Assembly (NCBI GenBank): GCA_035711385.1
Contig: DASTCG010000080.1
Coordinates: forward strand, 1-28,940
Source: JACDAN01 sp035711385
Lineage (GTDB): Bacteria; Actinomycetota; Thermoleophilia; Gaiellales; Gaiellaceae
DNA: 28,940 nucleotides
Direction of reading: 5' to 3'
Shown here: in pieces, positions 14,740 through 21,499 of the stretch
Layout: every line of letters begins with the position of its first letter
Position numbering within the stretch: the stretch's first letter is position 1
Program-made: the position numbers and the translations under genes
Notes under the pieces: model-generated
Databases searched by the model: none
Told to the model about the DNA's origin: nothing
What the model saw: the letters and a program-made list of their open reading frames with translations, nothing else

Positions 14740-14824
14740 GACCGGATTGTCTGCGGTCCATGCGAAAACGACCGCAAGATCCTCTCCCTGCGAGTCAGCC
14801 GGCTCCCCCCACGGATATCCGGTC
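14740..14824. other. Possible multi-helix RNA element
   Basis: An 8-bp outer helix (GACCGGAT 14740-14747 with ATCCGGTC 14817-14824) encloses a 7-bp hairpin (TGCGGTC 14752-14758 with GACCGCA 14770-14776) and a GC-rich segment around AGCCGGCT. This junction-like layout could form on either strand. It may be part of the 3' untranslated region of the XRE/peptide message or of a selD leader. Confidence 0.35.
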
Positions 14825-14929
14825 TCCTCGTTCGCGCGTCTGAAAGGTCTACTCGGTCACCGTCCACGAATCCAACCCCTGGCGGACAGCGCCTCCCTCT
14901 CCTGCTCTACGGCAGCTGGGCCTCGACCA

Positions 14930-15025
14930 CTAGAACCTGAACCAGTTGTCGCAGAATCCACCACCGGTCGCGGCGGCGAGGGACGTCAGGGCGACGAGGA
15001 GCACGATCTTCAACCGAAGTGTCAG
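14930..15025 (-). CDS. Small peptide ORF with signal-peptide character, downstream of the XRE/TPR regulator
   Basis: Not a known gene. 31 codons if read from CTG 15025, which lies 8 bases after a perfect Shine-Dalgarno; 34 from an in-frame GTG (15034) that overlaps that site; 24 from a TTG at 15013 plus its downstream residues if that codon is used. The peptide opens with a short basic segment (MTLRLK), has a hydrophobic core (IVLLVALTSLAAA) and ends TGGGFCDNWFRF. This is a textbook signal peptide with an Ala-rich cleavage site leaving a roughly 12-residue mature piece containing one Cys and four aromatic residues. It begins 17 bp after the regulator's stop on the same strand, so it should be co-translated. 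An exported signalling peptide read by the TPR protein is the favoured inference; a membrane microprotein or leader peptide is the alternative. Confidence 0.6.
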   Translation of the reverse strand: MTLRLKIVLLVALTSLAAATGGGFCDNWFRF

Positions 15026-15028
15026 CGC

Positions 15029-15040
15029 GATCACCTCCTT
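15029..15040 (-). promoter_or_regulatory. Perfect extended Shine-Dalgarno of the small peptide ORF
   Basis: AAGGAGGTGATC on the minus strand, complementary over all 12 bases to the usual 3' end of bacterial 16S rRNA. It begins 1 base after the XRE stop codon (15042-15044). No other gene in the window has a ribosome site close to this strength, so the element is unlikely to be chance and marks the ORF at 14930-15025 as translated. Confidence 0.75.
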
Positions 15041-15041
15041 C

Positions 15042-16430
15042 CTAGAACTTGAAGTCCTGGAGCGCTTCTGCAGCGCGTCGGTAGAACTGTGCGGCCACCT
15101 GGTCCTGACCGCGTCGCGTCGCGAGGTCGCCCTTGGCGATCCATGTGGACGCGCGATGGCTGATGGAGGAAAACTGGCTGAAGCTCTGGTCGGCGTCGTC
15201 GAAGGCCTGCTCGGCCTCGTCGAGGCGGTCCTGCTCGAGCAGCGAACGGCCCAGGACGAGTTGCGCATTGCCGATCTGGTCGATCAGGTCGACCCGGCCG
15301 CCGAGGAGCTTCAGCGCCTGGCGCGCCTGCTCCTCCGCCGGCGCCACGCGGCCGGTGCGCAGGCTCACCTGCGCGAGGGAGGAGACGGCGTGGGCCGCGT
15401 CGGCCTCGCTGCCGTACTCGATCAGCACGCGAAAGGACTCGTTGAGCTGCTCGACGGCCTCGTCGGGCTTCCCGAGCAGGAAGCTCAGCGCGCCGAGGTT
15501 GTTCAGAAGCTTGCCGACGCCGATGCGATCCGAGATCTCCTCGAACTGAGCCTTTGCCTGCTCGGCATACCGTCGGGCGAGCACCCACTGGCCCTGCCGC
15601 TCGGCAACGAGCGACGCGTGGAAGTAGACGCGGGCGACCGAGCGGGGATCGTCGAGGGCCTCGGCGAGCTCGAGCGCCCGCTCGAGATCCTCGCGCGCCG
15701 CTTCGTAGTCGCGCTGGCGCCGGTAGCACCGGGACCGCCAGCCGAAGATCTCGGCGCGGAGCCGGTCACAGGGCAAGCCGGAGTTCTCGGCGAGCGTGAG
15801 CGCCTCGTTGAAGAGGCCGATCGCCGTCTGGATGCTCGAGAGCTCCACGCGACAGGCGCCGAGCCGGTACAGGATCTCGGCGCGGTCGACGTCGGAGAAC
15901 ATCGAGTCCTCGGCGATCGCCCGCGCGCGGGTCAGGAGCTCGATCGCCTCCCTGACCTCACCCGACCGCATCCGGCACCACGCCTCACCGGAGAGGCCGC
16001 GGACCTGCAGCTCGGGCGCGGCGATGCCCGCGATCGTCGGATAGATGCGCGTGAACTCCTCGAGCGCGTCGGTGTACTCGTGGCTCTCGCTCAGGGCCTC
16101 GGCCCTGGAGAGGCCCGCCTCGATCCTGCCCCGCTCGTCCGCGGCGACGCCGCTCGCGAGGAAGCCGGGATCGACGTTGAGCCGCTCGGCGAGCCACTCG
16201 ATCGTCTCCTGCGTGGGGCGCGTCTTGCCGCGCTCGATCTGCGAGACGTACTCCTTCGAGAAACGGTCGCCGGCGAGCTCCGTCTGCGTGAGCCCGGCGT
16301 TCACTCGTAGCGTGCGAAGACGCTCGCCGAGGCCGCCGTTCGGAAGGCGGCCGAGGCGCTGCGGCTTACTCTGGGCTACGCGGTTCACTGGGGTCAACGT
16401 CATGGGCGGCGCGGGGCGACTACTTGACAT
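15042..16430 (-). CDS. XRE-family HTH regulator with C-terminal TPR array (RRNPP-like architecture)
   Basis: 462 residues. ATG 16430 is chosen because GAGGG lies 9 bases upstream; Met10 (16403) has no such site. Residues about 34-90 form an HTH_XRE domain: GERLRTLRVNAGLTQTELA, then FSKEYVSQIERGKTRPTQETI and LAERLNV. From about 105 to the end come 8-9 TPR-like helical pairs, e.g. ALEEFTRIYPTIAG, AAREDLERALELAEALDD, LLNNLGALSFLLGKPDEAVEQL, LGRSLLEQDRLDEAEQAFDDAD. There is no membrane segment. HTH plus TPR is the layout of peptide-sensing RRNPP regulators (PlcR, Rgg, ComR, PrgX), and of some non-sensing actinobacterial regulators. The tiny secreted-like ORF just behind it and the divergent strong promoter in front support the sensing reading. 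Confidence 0.85.
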   Translation of the reverse strand: MSSSRPAPPMTLTPVNRVAQSKPQRLGRLPNGGLGERLRTLRVNAGLTQTELAGDRFSKEYVSQIERGKTRPTQETIEWLAERLNVDPGFLASGVAADERGRIEAGLSRAEALSESHEYTDALEEFTRIYPTIAGIAAPELQVRGLSGEAWCRMRSGEVREAIELLTRARAIAEDSMFSDVDRAEILYRLGACRVELSSIQTAIGLFNEALTLAENSGLPCDRLRAEIFGWRSRCYRRQRDYEAAREDLERALELAEALDDPRSVARVYFHASLVAERQGQWVLARRYAEQAKAQFEEISDRIGVGKLLNNLGALSFLLGKPDEAVEQLNESFRVLIEYGSEADAAHAVSSLAQVSLRTGRVAPAEEQARQALKLLGGRVDLIDQIGNAQLVLGRSLLEQDRLDEAEQAFDDADQSFSQFSSISHRASTWIAKGDLATRRGQDQVAAQFYRRAAEALQDFKF

Positions 16431-16563
16431 TACGGCAATCCCTCATGGTTTTCGATCCCCCGAAAGGGTCATGGCTACGTGGGAAATTGGTCAACTAAGC
16501 CTATCGCATAATCACTTGACTGAGGTACTTGACTAGTTGCCGAGGCCGTCGTATAGTCAGTCC
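16431..16563. promoter_or_regulatory. Divergent regulatory region with ACTTGAC repeats and consensus promoter
   Basis: AT-richer DNA between the XRE gene and the rightward mini-transcript. TTGACT (16529-16534), 17-bp spacer, TATAGT (16552-16557) is a near-perfect sigma70-type promoter pointing right. YACTTGAC occurs at 16421-16428 (inside the first XRE codons), 16513-16520 and 16526-16533; the last covers the -35 box. An inverse copy, GTCAA, lies in TTGGTCAAC at about 16488-16496. These are candidate binding sites for the XRE protein. No convincing leftward promoter for the XRE gene itself could be picked out. Confidence 0.65.
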
Positions 16564-16616
16564 ACCGAGCAGCAAGGCCACACAAAAGGCCAAGGTGTTC
16601 GGGAGGCGCGCCAGAT

Positions 16617-16700
16617 ATGGCGACGGTGGCTCGGAGGAGTTGGCTGGGCCGCAGAGTCAAGGCCTCCGGGCCGTCGCCACAGAGGTGGGCTCGCCGCTAG
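16617..16700 (+). CDS. Putative 27-residue basic peptide in the mini-transcript
   Basis: ATG at 16617 preceded by GGGAGG (16601-16606) with a 10-base gap, stop TAG at 16698-16700, terminator stem starting 6 bases later. The peptide begins MATVARRSWLGRR and ends PQRWARR: seven Arg, one Lys, two Trp, no acidic residue. Against it: the start codon lies in the foot of a 9-bp stem that would hide it, and codons AGG, AGA, AGT and GCT are unusual for this genome. If real it could be a cationic effector or a cytoplasmic microprotein; it has no signal-peptide core. Not recognised as any small ribosomal protein. Confidence 0.35.
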   Translation: MATVARRSWLGRRVKASGPSPQRWARR

Positions 16701-16706
16701 AGATAC

Positions 16707-16745
16707 GAACCCCCGGGGGCCGCAGCCCGGGGGTTCATCTTTTTT
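16707..16745 (+). terminator. Strong intrinsic terminator of the mini-transcript
   Basis: GAACCCCCGGG pairs with CCCGGGGGTTC (stem ending at 16736) around a short loop, followed by ATCTTTTTT. The T run exists only in the plus direction, which shows that a rightward transcript ends here. The stem's right foot overlaps the stop codon of the converging methyltransferase gene (16735-16737). Confidence 0.85.
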
Positions 16746-17259
16746 CGGTGACTTTCCCGGGCGCGGGTGGACGGGGGAACCAGCCGGGCACGCGTTCGCA
16801 GTACGCCTCGTACTCCGCGCCGAACCGACGCCGCAGGGTTGGTTCCTCGTACCAGTGGACGAACGACACGACCGCCGCGCCGACGGCGGCTCCGTAGACG
16901 AGCAGCTCGACCTGCCCGAGGAGCAGGGCCTGGCCGAGGATCGCGGCCAGCACGGCCAGGTACATCGGGTTTCTGACGTAGCGGTACAGGCCGCCGACGA
17001 CGAGGTGCTCGGTCGGCGCAACCGGGGCGGGTGTGCCGATCCCTTCGACGACGAAGCGGACGAACGCGTTGAGCAGGACCGCGACGCCCGCGATCACGAG
17101 GACGGCGCCGACGACGCGCGCGACGGTCCAGCCCGGCAGCGGCTCTTCGAGCTCCCACCCGGTCAGCCACCACGGGATCAGCCCGACCACGACGCCGGGG
17201 GCGACGACGAGGAAGAGCGCGCTGCCTGCGGCGGCGCGAGCTCTGCCTCCGATGCTCAA
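16735..17259 (-). CDS. ICMT/PEMT-like integral membrane methyltransferase family protein
   Basis: 174 residues, four or five predicted membrane helices (first at about 12-32). The family signature is clear: HLVVGGLYRYVRNPMYLA (about 84-101) followed near the C-terminus by EEPTLRRRFGAEYEAYCERVP, the SAM-binding parts of isoprenylcysteine and phospholipid methyltransferases. Bacterial members methylate unknown lipids or thiols. The start is a TTG at 17259 without an evident ribosome site, so it is provisional; it lies 22 bp after the TetR stop, making it the third gene of the exporter-TetR operon. Lipid-linked function would fit the neighbouring MMPL and acyl-CoA synthetase genes, but this is inference. 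Confidence 0.8.
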   Translation of the reverse strand: MSIGGRARAAAGSALFLVVAPGVVVGLIPWWLTGWELEEPLPGWTVARVVGAVLVIAGVAVLLNAFVRFVVEGIGTPAPVAPTEHLVVGGLYRYVRNPMYLAVLAAILGQALLLGQVELLVYGAAVGAAVVSFVHWYEEPTLRRRFGAEYEAYCERVPGWFPRPPAPGKVTEKR

Positions 17260-17281
17260 GGACGTGCGGACGTCAGGTGGG

Positions 17282-17887
17282 TCAGTCGGCCTCGGTCATC
17301 CAGCGGCGGCGGCTGGTCGCGATCCCGACGAAGTCGTCCTCCAGCATCCCGCCGAGGCGCTTGCTGACGGCTGTCAGGAGGCCGATGGAGATGAAGATCC
17401 ACGCCTCGGCCTCCGGATCCCGGTCGTTCGGAATCCCGCCGGCCTCCTGCGAGCGGCGGAGCACGTCGACGACGAACTGGTGCACCTCGCGCATGTGCCG
17501 CTTGAGGTGGCGCCGGATCTCCGGATCGTCGCTCGCCTCCGTCAGCGCCTGGATCCAGAGATTGGCGACGACGCCATGGCGCTCCTTTGCGACCTGGAGG
17601 TAGGCGGCGCCCATGGCTCCCATCCAGAGCGCCGGGTCCTCCTCGGCGGTCACCGCGGCCTCCCACATCTGCTTCGTCTCCTCCCACGCCGACTCCAGGC
17701 ACGCCAGGTAGAGGTCGCGCTTCGAGCGGAAGTGCCGGTAGAGGATCGGCTCCGTGACGCCGGCGCGGCGGGCGATCTCCGCGGTCGTCGTGCCCCGGTA
17801 GCTGCCCTTGGAGAAGATCCCGCAGGCGCACTCGAGCACTGCGGCGCGGCGTTCCGCGGCCGTCAGCCGGGCCTTGGTCGCGCTCAT
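17282..17887 (-). CDS. TetR-family transcriptional repressor
   Basis: 201 residues from the ATG that overlaps the exporter stop (ATGA). HTH at about 12-60: AERRAAVLECACGIFSKGSYRGT, then TTAEIARRAGVTEPILYRHFRSKRDLYLA, a canonical TetR DNA-binding domain. The C-terminal helical ligand domain (about 65-200) includes LWIQALTEASDDPEIRRHLKRHM, resembling regulators of lipid or drug exporters. It probably binds the tandem operator at 19338-19366 and so controls both its own exporter operon and the divergent MMPL/acyl-CoA synthetase pair. The inducer is unknown. Confidence 0.92.
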   Translation of the reverse strand: MSATKARLTAAERRAAVLECACGIFSKGSYRGTTTAEIARRAGVTEPILYRHFRSKRDLYLACLESAWEETKQMWEAAVTAEEDPALWMGAMGAAYLQVAKERHGVVANLWIQALTEASDDPEIRRHLKRHMREVHQFVVDVLRRSQEAGGIPNDRDPEAEAWIFISIGLLTAVSKRLGGMLEDDFVGIATSRRRWMTEAD

Positions 17888-19335
17888 CCGACCTCGGTGA
17901 CGGCCTCGCGCGGCGGGCCCGGCTCGCCGAGCTCGTGCGGCCGGACGAGGACGAACGAGACGACGGCGCCGGCGAGCGCGATCCCGGCGGCGACGGTGAG
18001 GGTGGTCGAGAAGGCGTCGACGAAGACGGTGGGGTCCCGGAACACTGCCGGGCCCTTCACCCCACCCACCTCGTGGGCCATGATCGCGCCCATCAGGGCG
18101 ATACCCATCGAGCCGCCGACCTGACGGAACGCGTTGAGGACGGCGGAGCCGACGCCGGACTTGTCGACCGGCAGCGCACGAACTGCGGCGGCGGCGCTGG
18201 GCGTCATCACGAGCGCCATCCCGATCCCGCCCGCCATCAGCGCCGGCAGGAGATCGAGATAGACCGAGTTCTCGTCCATGCGCGAGAAGTAGAGGAGCTG
18301 GGCAGACACGAGGAGCATCCCCGTCGTCATGAGCCAGCGTGAGCCGATCCGGTCCGAGACGCGGCCGGCGATCGGGGCCGTGAGGATGATCAGCACCGTC
18401 ATCGGCAGGAAGGCGGCGCCCGCCTGCACGGCGGAGTAGCCGAGGATGCCCTGCATGTAGAGGGAGACGAAGAAGAAGACGCCGAACATGGCGAGGGCGA
18501 CGAGCAGGATGGCGACGTTCGCGCCGGCGTAGGTTCGGTTCTGGAAGAGCGAGAGGTCGAGCATCGGCAGGCGTTGGTGCATCTCGAGCACGATGAACGC
18601 GACAAGCATCACGATCGCGATGCCGAACGCGACCAGGATGCGCGTCGACGTCCAGCCGTACGTGTTGGCCTCGATCAGGCCGTACGTGAGCGCAAAGAGA
18701 CCGAGACCCGAGGTCAGCAGGCCGGGGAAGTCCAGTCGTTGCTCGTGCGATTCGTCCTTCGACTCGGGGATGAGGACGAAGCTCGCGACGATCCCGAGGA
18801 TCCCGATCGGGACGTTGACGAAGAAGATCCAGCTCCAGTCCAGACGCTCGGTCAGCAGGCCGCCGATCAGCGGGCCGATGGCGAGGGCGAGCGCGGAGAC
18901 GCCGGCCCAGATGCCGATCGCCGTCCCGCGCTGGTGCGGCGGGAAGGTCGCTGCGATGATCGAGAGCGTGGCCGGATTCATCAGCGCAGCCCCGGCGCCC
19001 TGCACGACTCGGGCGGCGATGAGTGCGTTCTCGCTCTCCGCGAGACCGCAGGCGAGCGACGCCGCCGTGAAGATCGCGAGCCCGGTGACGAAGATCAGCC
19101 GGCGACCCAGCAGGTCGGCGAGCTTCCCGCCGGTCAGCATCAGCGACGCGAACGTGAGGGCGTAGCCCGTGACGATCCACTCGAGCTCGGAGAGGCCGGC
19201 CCCGAGGTCGCGCGCCATCGAGGGCAGCGCGACGTTCACCACCGTGTTGTCCAGCATGATCATGAACAGCCCGACGGCGACCGCCGCCAGCGTCCACCAC
19301 TTGCGCGCTTCCTCGCTGAACAGACCCAGAGCCAC
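17884..19335 (-). CDS. DHA2-family (14-helix) MFS drug/proton antiporter
   Basis: 483 residues, 14 predicted membrane helices. Motif D1 appears in MIMLDNTVVNVALPSMARDL, motif A as GGKLADLLGRR, the WIVTGYALTFA segment follows TM1, and motif C resembles ALAIGPLIGG; FFVNVPIGI is typical of EmrB/QacA relatives. Proton-driven export of lipophilic compounds across the cytoplasmic membrane is expected; substrate unknown. GTG start at 19335, three bases from the first operator. First gene of the MFS > TetR > methyltransferase operon. Confidence 0.92.
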   Translation of the reverse strand: MALGLFSEEARKWWTLAAVAVGLFMIMLDNTVVNVALPSMARDLGAGLSELEWIVTGYALTFASLMLTGGKLADLLGRRLIFVTGLAIFTAASLACGLAESENALIAARVVQGAGAALMNPATLSIIAATFPPHQRGTAIGIWAGVSALALAIGPLIGGLLTERLDWSWIFFVNVPIGILGIVASFVLIPESKDESHEQRLDFPGLLTSGLGLFALTYGLIEANTYGWTSTRILVAFGIAIVMLVAFIVLEMHQRLPMLDLSLFQNRTYAGANVAILLVALAMFGVFFFVSLYMQGILGYSAVQAGAAFLPMTVLIILTAPIAGRVSDRIGSRWLMTTGMLLVSAQLLYFSRMDENSVYLDLLPALMAGGIGMALVMTPSAAAAVRALPVDKSGVGSAVLNAFRQVGGSMGIALMGAIMAHEVGGVKGPAVFRDPTVFVDAFSTTLTVAAGIALAGAVVSFVLVRPHELGEPGPPREAVTEVG

Positions 19336-19337
19336 GG

Positions 19338-19366
19338 TTAGTGACGACTATGTTAGCGACCACTAA
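19338..19366. promoter_or_regulatory. Tandem TetR-type operators in the divergent promoter region
   Basis: Two near-identical 14-mers in direct repeat, 15 bp apart: TTAGTGACGACTAT (19338-19351) and TTAGCGACCACTAA (19353-19366), each an imperfect palindrome with TTAG/CTAA arms; the outer ends TTAGTG and CACTAA also match each other. They fill the 43-bp gap between the MFS and MMPL starts, so a TetR dimer bound here would shut both directions. GACTAT could double as a -10 element. Confidence 0.75.
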
Positions 19367-19378
19367 GTTCCGGCGTCA

Positions 19379-21499
19379 ATGACGGGCCGACTCGCAACCG
19401 CCTCGGCCCGCCATCCCGGGCGCGTCGTCGGCGCCTGGGTCGTGGCCGTCGGCGCGTCGATCTTCCTGATCGCGCTCTTCCTCGGAGACGCGCTCTCGGG
19501 GGAGAGCGAGCAGCTGAACAATCCGGAGTCCGAGCAGGCGTACCAGCTCATCGGCGAGCGTATTCCGCCGACGGGCGACTTCACCACCGACGTCGTCGTC
19601 GTCCGTTCCGACTCCGTCAGGTTCGGCGAGCCACGGTTCCGGCGCAAGCTCCAGACAATCGAGAACCGCCTGCGGTCGACCCCGGGCGTCTTCAACGTCG
19701 CGAGCGAGCCCGCGGCTCGAACCGAGGATGCCGTCGTCATCCCGGTCGGACTCGTCGACGAGGACGGCGCCGACACGCTCACGGACGCCTTGAAGGCCGA
19801 GGACGACGAGGCGTTCGACCTCTACTCGACGGGCGAGTGGTCAGTCGAGCGCGACTTCCTGACACTGTCCGAGGAGGACCTCCAGAAGGGGGAGCTGCAG
19901 TTCGGCCTGCCGGTCGCGCTCGTCGTGCTCCTGCTCGTCTTCGGCGCCGTCGTCGCCGGGCTCGTCCCGCTCGCGCTTGCCCTGGTCGCGATCATCACGG
20001 CCCTCGGGCTCACCTCGCTCGTCGGCATCCAGTACGAGCTCTCGATCTTCACGGTCAACATGCTCACCGGGATGGGGCTCGCGCTCGGGATCGACTACTC
20101 GCTCTTCGTCGTCTCCCGGTTTCGCGAGGAGCGGGCGGGCGGCCGGGAGAAGCTGGACGCGATCGCCGCCGCCGGCGCAACCGCGAGTCGCGCGGTGACC
20201 TTCAGCGGCGCGGCGTTCATCGTCGCGATGTTCGGGCTGCTGCTGATCCCCAACACGATCTTCCGCAGCCTCGCGACTGGGGCGATCCTCGTCGGACTGA
20301 CCTCGGTCGCCGCCGCGCTGACCCTCCTTCCGGCGGTGCTCAGCCTGCTCGGCGACCGCGTCAACGCGCTCCGCATCCCGCTGATCGGGCGCAGCGCCGA
20401 GCGCGGAACGGGTGCGGAGGGACGCTTCTGGGGCTCGATCGTCCGCGCGGTGATGCGCCGTCCCGTGGTCAGCGTCGCCGTCAGCGGCGGCCTGCTCTTC
20501 GCCCTCGCCCTCCCCGCGCTTGCCCTTCGGACGGGCGAGGCCGGGATCCGGACGCTCCCCGATCGGTTCGAGTCCAAGCAGGGGTTCAACGCGCTCGAGC
20601 GCGAGTTCGGCGTCGGGACAACGGACACGATCCAGGTCGTCGTCGACGGCGACGTCGGCGCGCCCCGGACCCGGACGGCGATCCAGCGGCTCACGGGGCG
20701 TATGCGCGCCGACCGTCGCCTGCGGCAGGTCGAGACCGAATACCACCCCGATCGGAGCCTTGCGATCGTCGAGGCGCTGCCCCTCGGAGACAGCCGGGAC
20801 GATCAGGCCCTCGACACGGTACGGGAGCTCCGCCGGCAGGAGATCCCCGGCACCCGGCTGCTGGTCACCGGAGAGACGGCGGAGAGCATCGACTACTACG
20901 CGCTGACCGACCGCTGGCTGCCGATCCTGATCGCGTTCGTGCTCGGCGTCAGCTTCGTCCTGCTCACGTTCGCCTTCCGCTCGGTCGTCGTCGCCGCCAC
21001 GGCGATCGCCCTCAACCTGCTCTCGGTCAGCGCGGCGTACGGTCTCCTGATCCTCGTCTTCCAGGAGGGAGTCGGAAACGAGCTCCTCGGCTTCCAGCAG
21101 GTCGACTTCATCGAGGCGTGGGTCCCGCTCTTCCTGTTCGCGGTGCTCTTCGGGCTCTCGATGGACTACAACGTCTTTCTGTTGAGCCGGATCCGCGAGC
21201 GCTACGTCCAAACCGGCGACAACGACAACGCCGTCGCCCACGGCATCGGCTCGACCGCGCGGATCATCACCGGGGCGGCGCTGATCATCATCGCCGTGTT
21301 CGCCGGCTTCGCGGTCGGCGACCTCGTGTCCTTCCAGCAGATGGGCTTCGGCGTCGCGCTCTCGCTGCTCATCGACGCGACGATCATCCGCTCGGTCCTG
21401 CTGCCGGGGATCATGAAGATACTCGGGAACTGGAACTGGTACCTGCCGCGCTGGCTGGGCTGGCTTCCGGACTTCCACGTGGAGGGGGCCTCGCGATGA
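19379..21499 (+). CDS. MMPL-family RND transporter
   Basis: 706 residues, 12 predicted helices in two repeats. TM1 is at about 15-38, followed by a roughly 130-residue extracytoplasmic loop; the second large loop is at about 385-505. The proton-relay Asp-Tyr pairs are in place: GIDYSLFVVSRFREER (first repeat) and SMDYNVFLLSRIRERY (second repeat), as in MmpL3. MMPL proteins export lipids, lipid-linked metabolites or pigments. No C-terminal cytoplasmic domain is present. No ribosome site precedes ATG 19379, so translation may be leaderless from a promoter inside the operator region. ATGA overlap couples it to the acyl-CoA synthetase. Confidence 0.92.
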   Translation: MTGRLATASARHPGRVVGAWVVAVGASIFLIALFLGDALSGESEQLNNPESEQAYQLIGERIPPTGDFTTDVVVVRSDSVRFGEPRFRRKLQTIENRLRSTPGVFNVASEPAARTEDAVVIPVGLVDEDGADTLTDALKAEDDEAFDLYSTGEWSVERDFLTLSEEDLQKGELQFGLPVALVVLLLVFGAVVAGLVPLALALVAIITALGLTSLVGIQYELSIFTVNMLTGMGLALGIDYSLFVVSRFREERAGGREKLDAIAAAGATASRAVTFSGAAFIVAMFGLLLIPNTIFRSLATGAILVGLTSVAAALTLLPAVLSLLGDRVNALRIPLIGRSAERGTGAEGRFWGSIVRAVMRRPVVSVAVSGGLLFALALPALALRTGEAGIRTLPDRFESKQGFNALEREFGVGTTDTIQVVVDGDVGAPRTRTAIQRLTGRMRADRRLRQVETEYHPDRSLAIVEALPLGDSRDDQALDTVRELRRQEIPGTRLLVTGETAESIDYYALTDRWLPILIAFVLGVSFVLLTFAFRSVVVAATAIALNLLSVSAAYGLLILVFQEGVGNELLGFQQVDFIEAWVPLFLFAVLFGLSMDYNVFLLSRIRERYVQTGDNDNAVAHGIGSTARIITGAALIIIAVFAGFAVGDLVSFQQMGFGVALSLLIDATIIRSVLLPGIMKILGNWNWYLPRWLGWLPDFHVEGASR

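Larger units (their letters stand above)
14524..14929. other. 406-bp noncoding stretch between the peptide gene and selD
   Basis: G+C and codon structure drop relative to the genes, and no frame has third-position GC bias. It holds three foldable elements entered separately: 14596-14623, 14630-14682 and 14740-14824. The 73 bp between the first of these and the selD start contain no clear promoter. A 61-codon minus-strand frame starting at 14867 has unbiased codons and is not accepted as a gene. Confidence 0.6.
16564..16746 (+). ncRNA. Independent mini-transcript of about 180 nt, structured, function unknown
   Basis: Bounded by the consensus promoter (expected +1 near 16564) and the intrinsic terminator at 16707-16745. 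Within it CCACC (16562-16566 region) can pair with GGTGG (16684-16688) to close the whole body. Inside lies a long rod: TGGCGACGG (16618-16626) with CCGTCGCCA (16671-16679), CGGAGG (16632-16637) with CCTCCG (16663-16668), and TTGGC/GTCAA near the tip. It is either a regulatory RNA or a very short mRNA (see the 27-codon ORF). It does not show the conserved cores of SRP RNA, tmRNA or RNase P; a 6S-like identity is not excluded by eye. Confidence 0.6.

Noticed and set aside
14682..14867. 61-codon minus-strand ORF between the peptide ORF and selD
   Set aside because: Third-position bias absent, weak ribosome site, overlaps the foldable elements; not supportable as a gene.
14630..14940. Selenocysteine tRNA gene near selD
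   Set aside because: Both strands examined: no long acceptor stem pairing at about 95 nt, no TCA anticodon loop in a stem and no TTCGA T-loop.
14946..16310. 454-codon plus-strand frame opposite the XRE/TPR gene
   Set aside because: Shadow of the regulator; no motif, while the minus strand encodes clear HTH and TPR segments.
16564..16746. SRP RNA, tmRNA or RNase P RNA
   Set aside because: Conserved core sequences of these RNAs are not present; size and fold leave only a loose resemblance to 6S RNA, which cannot be settled by eye.
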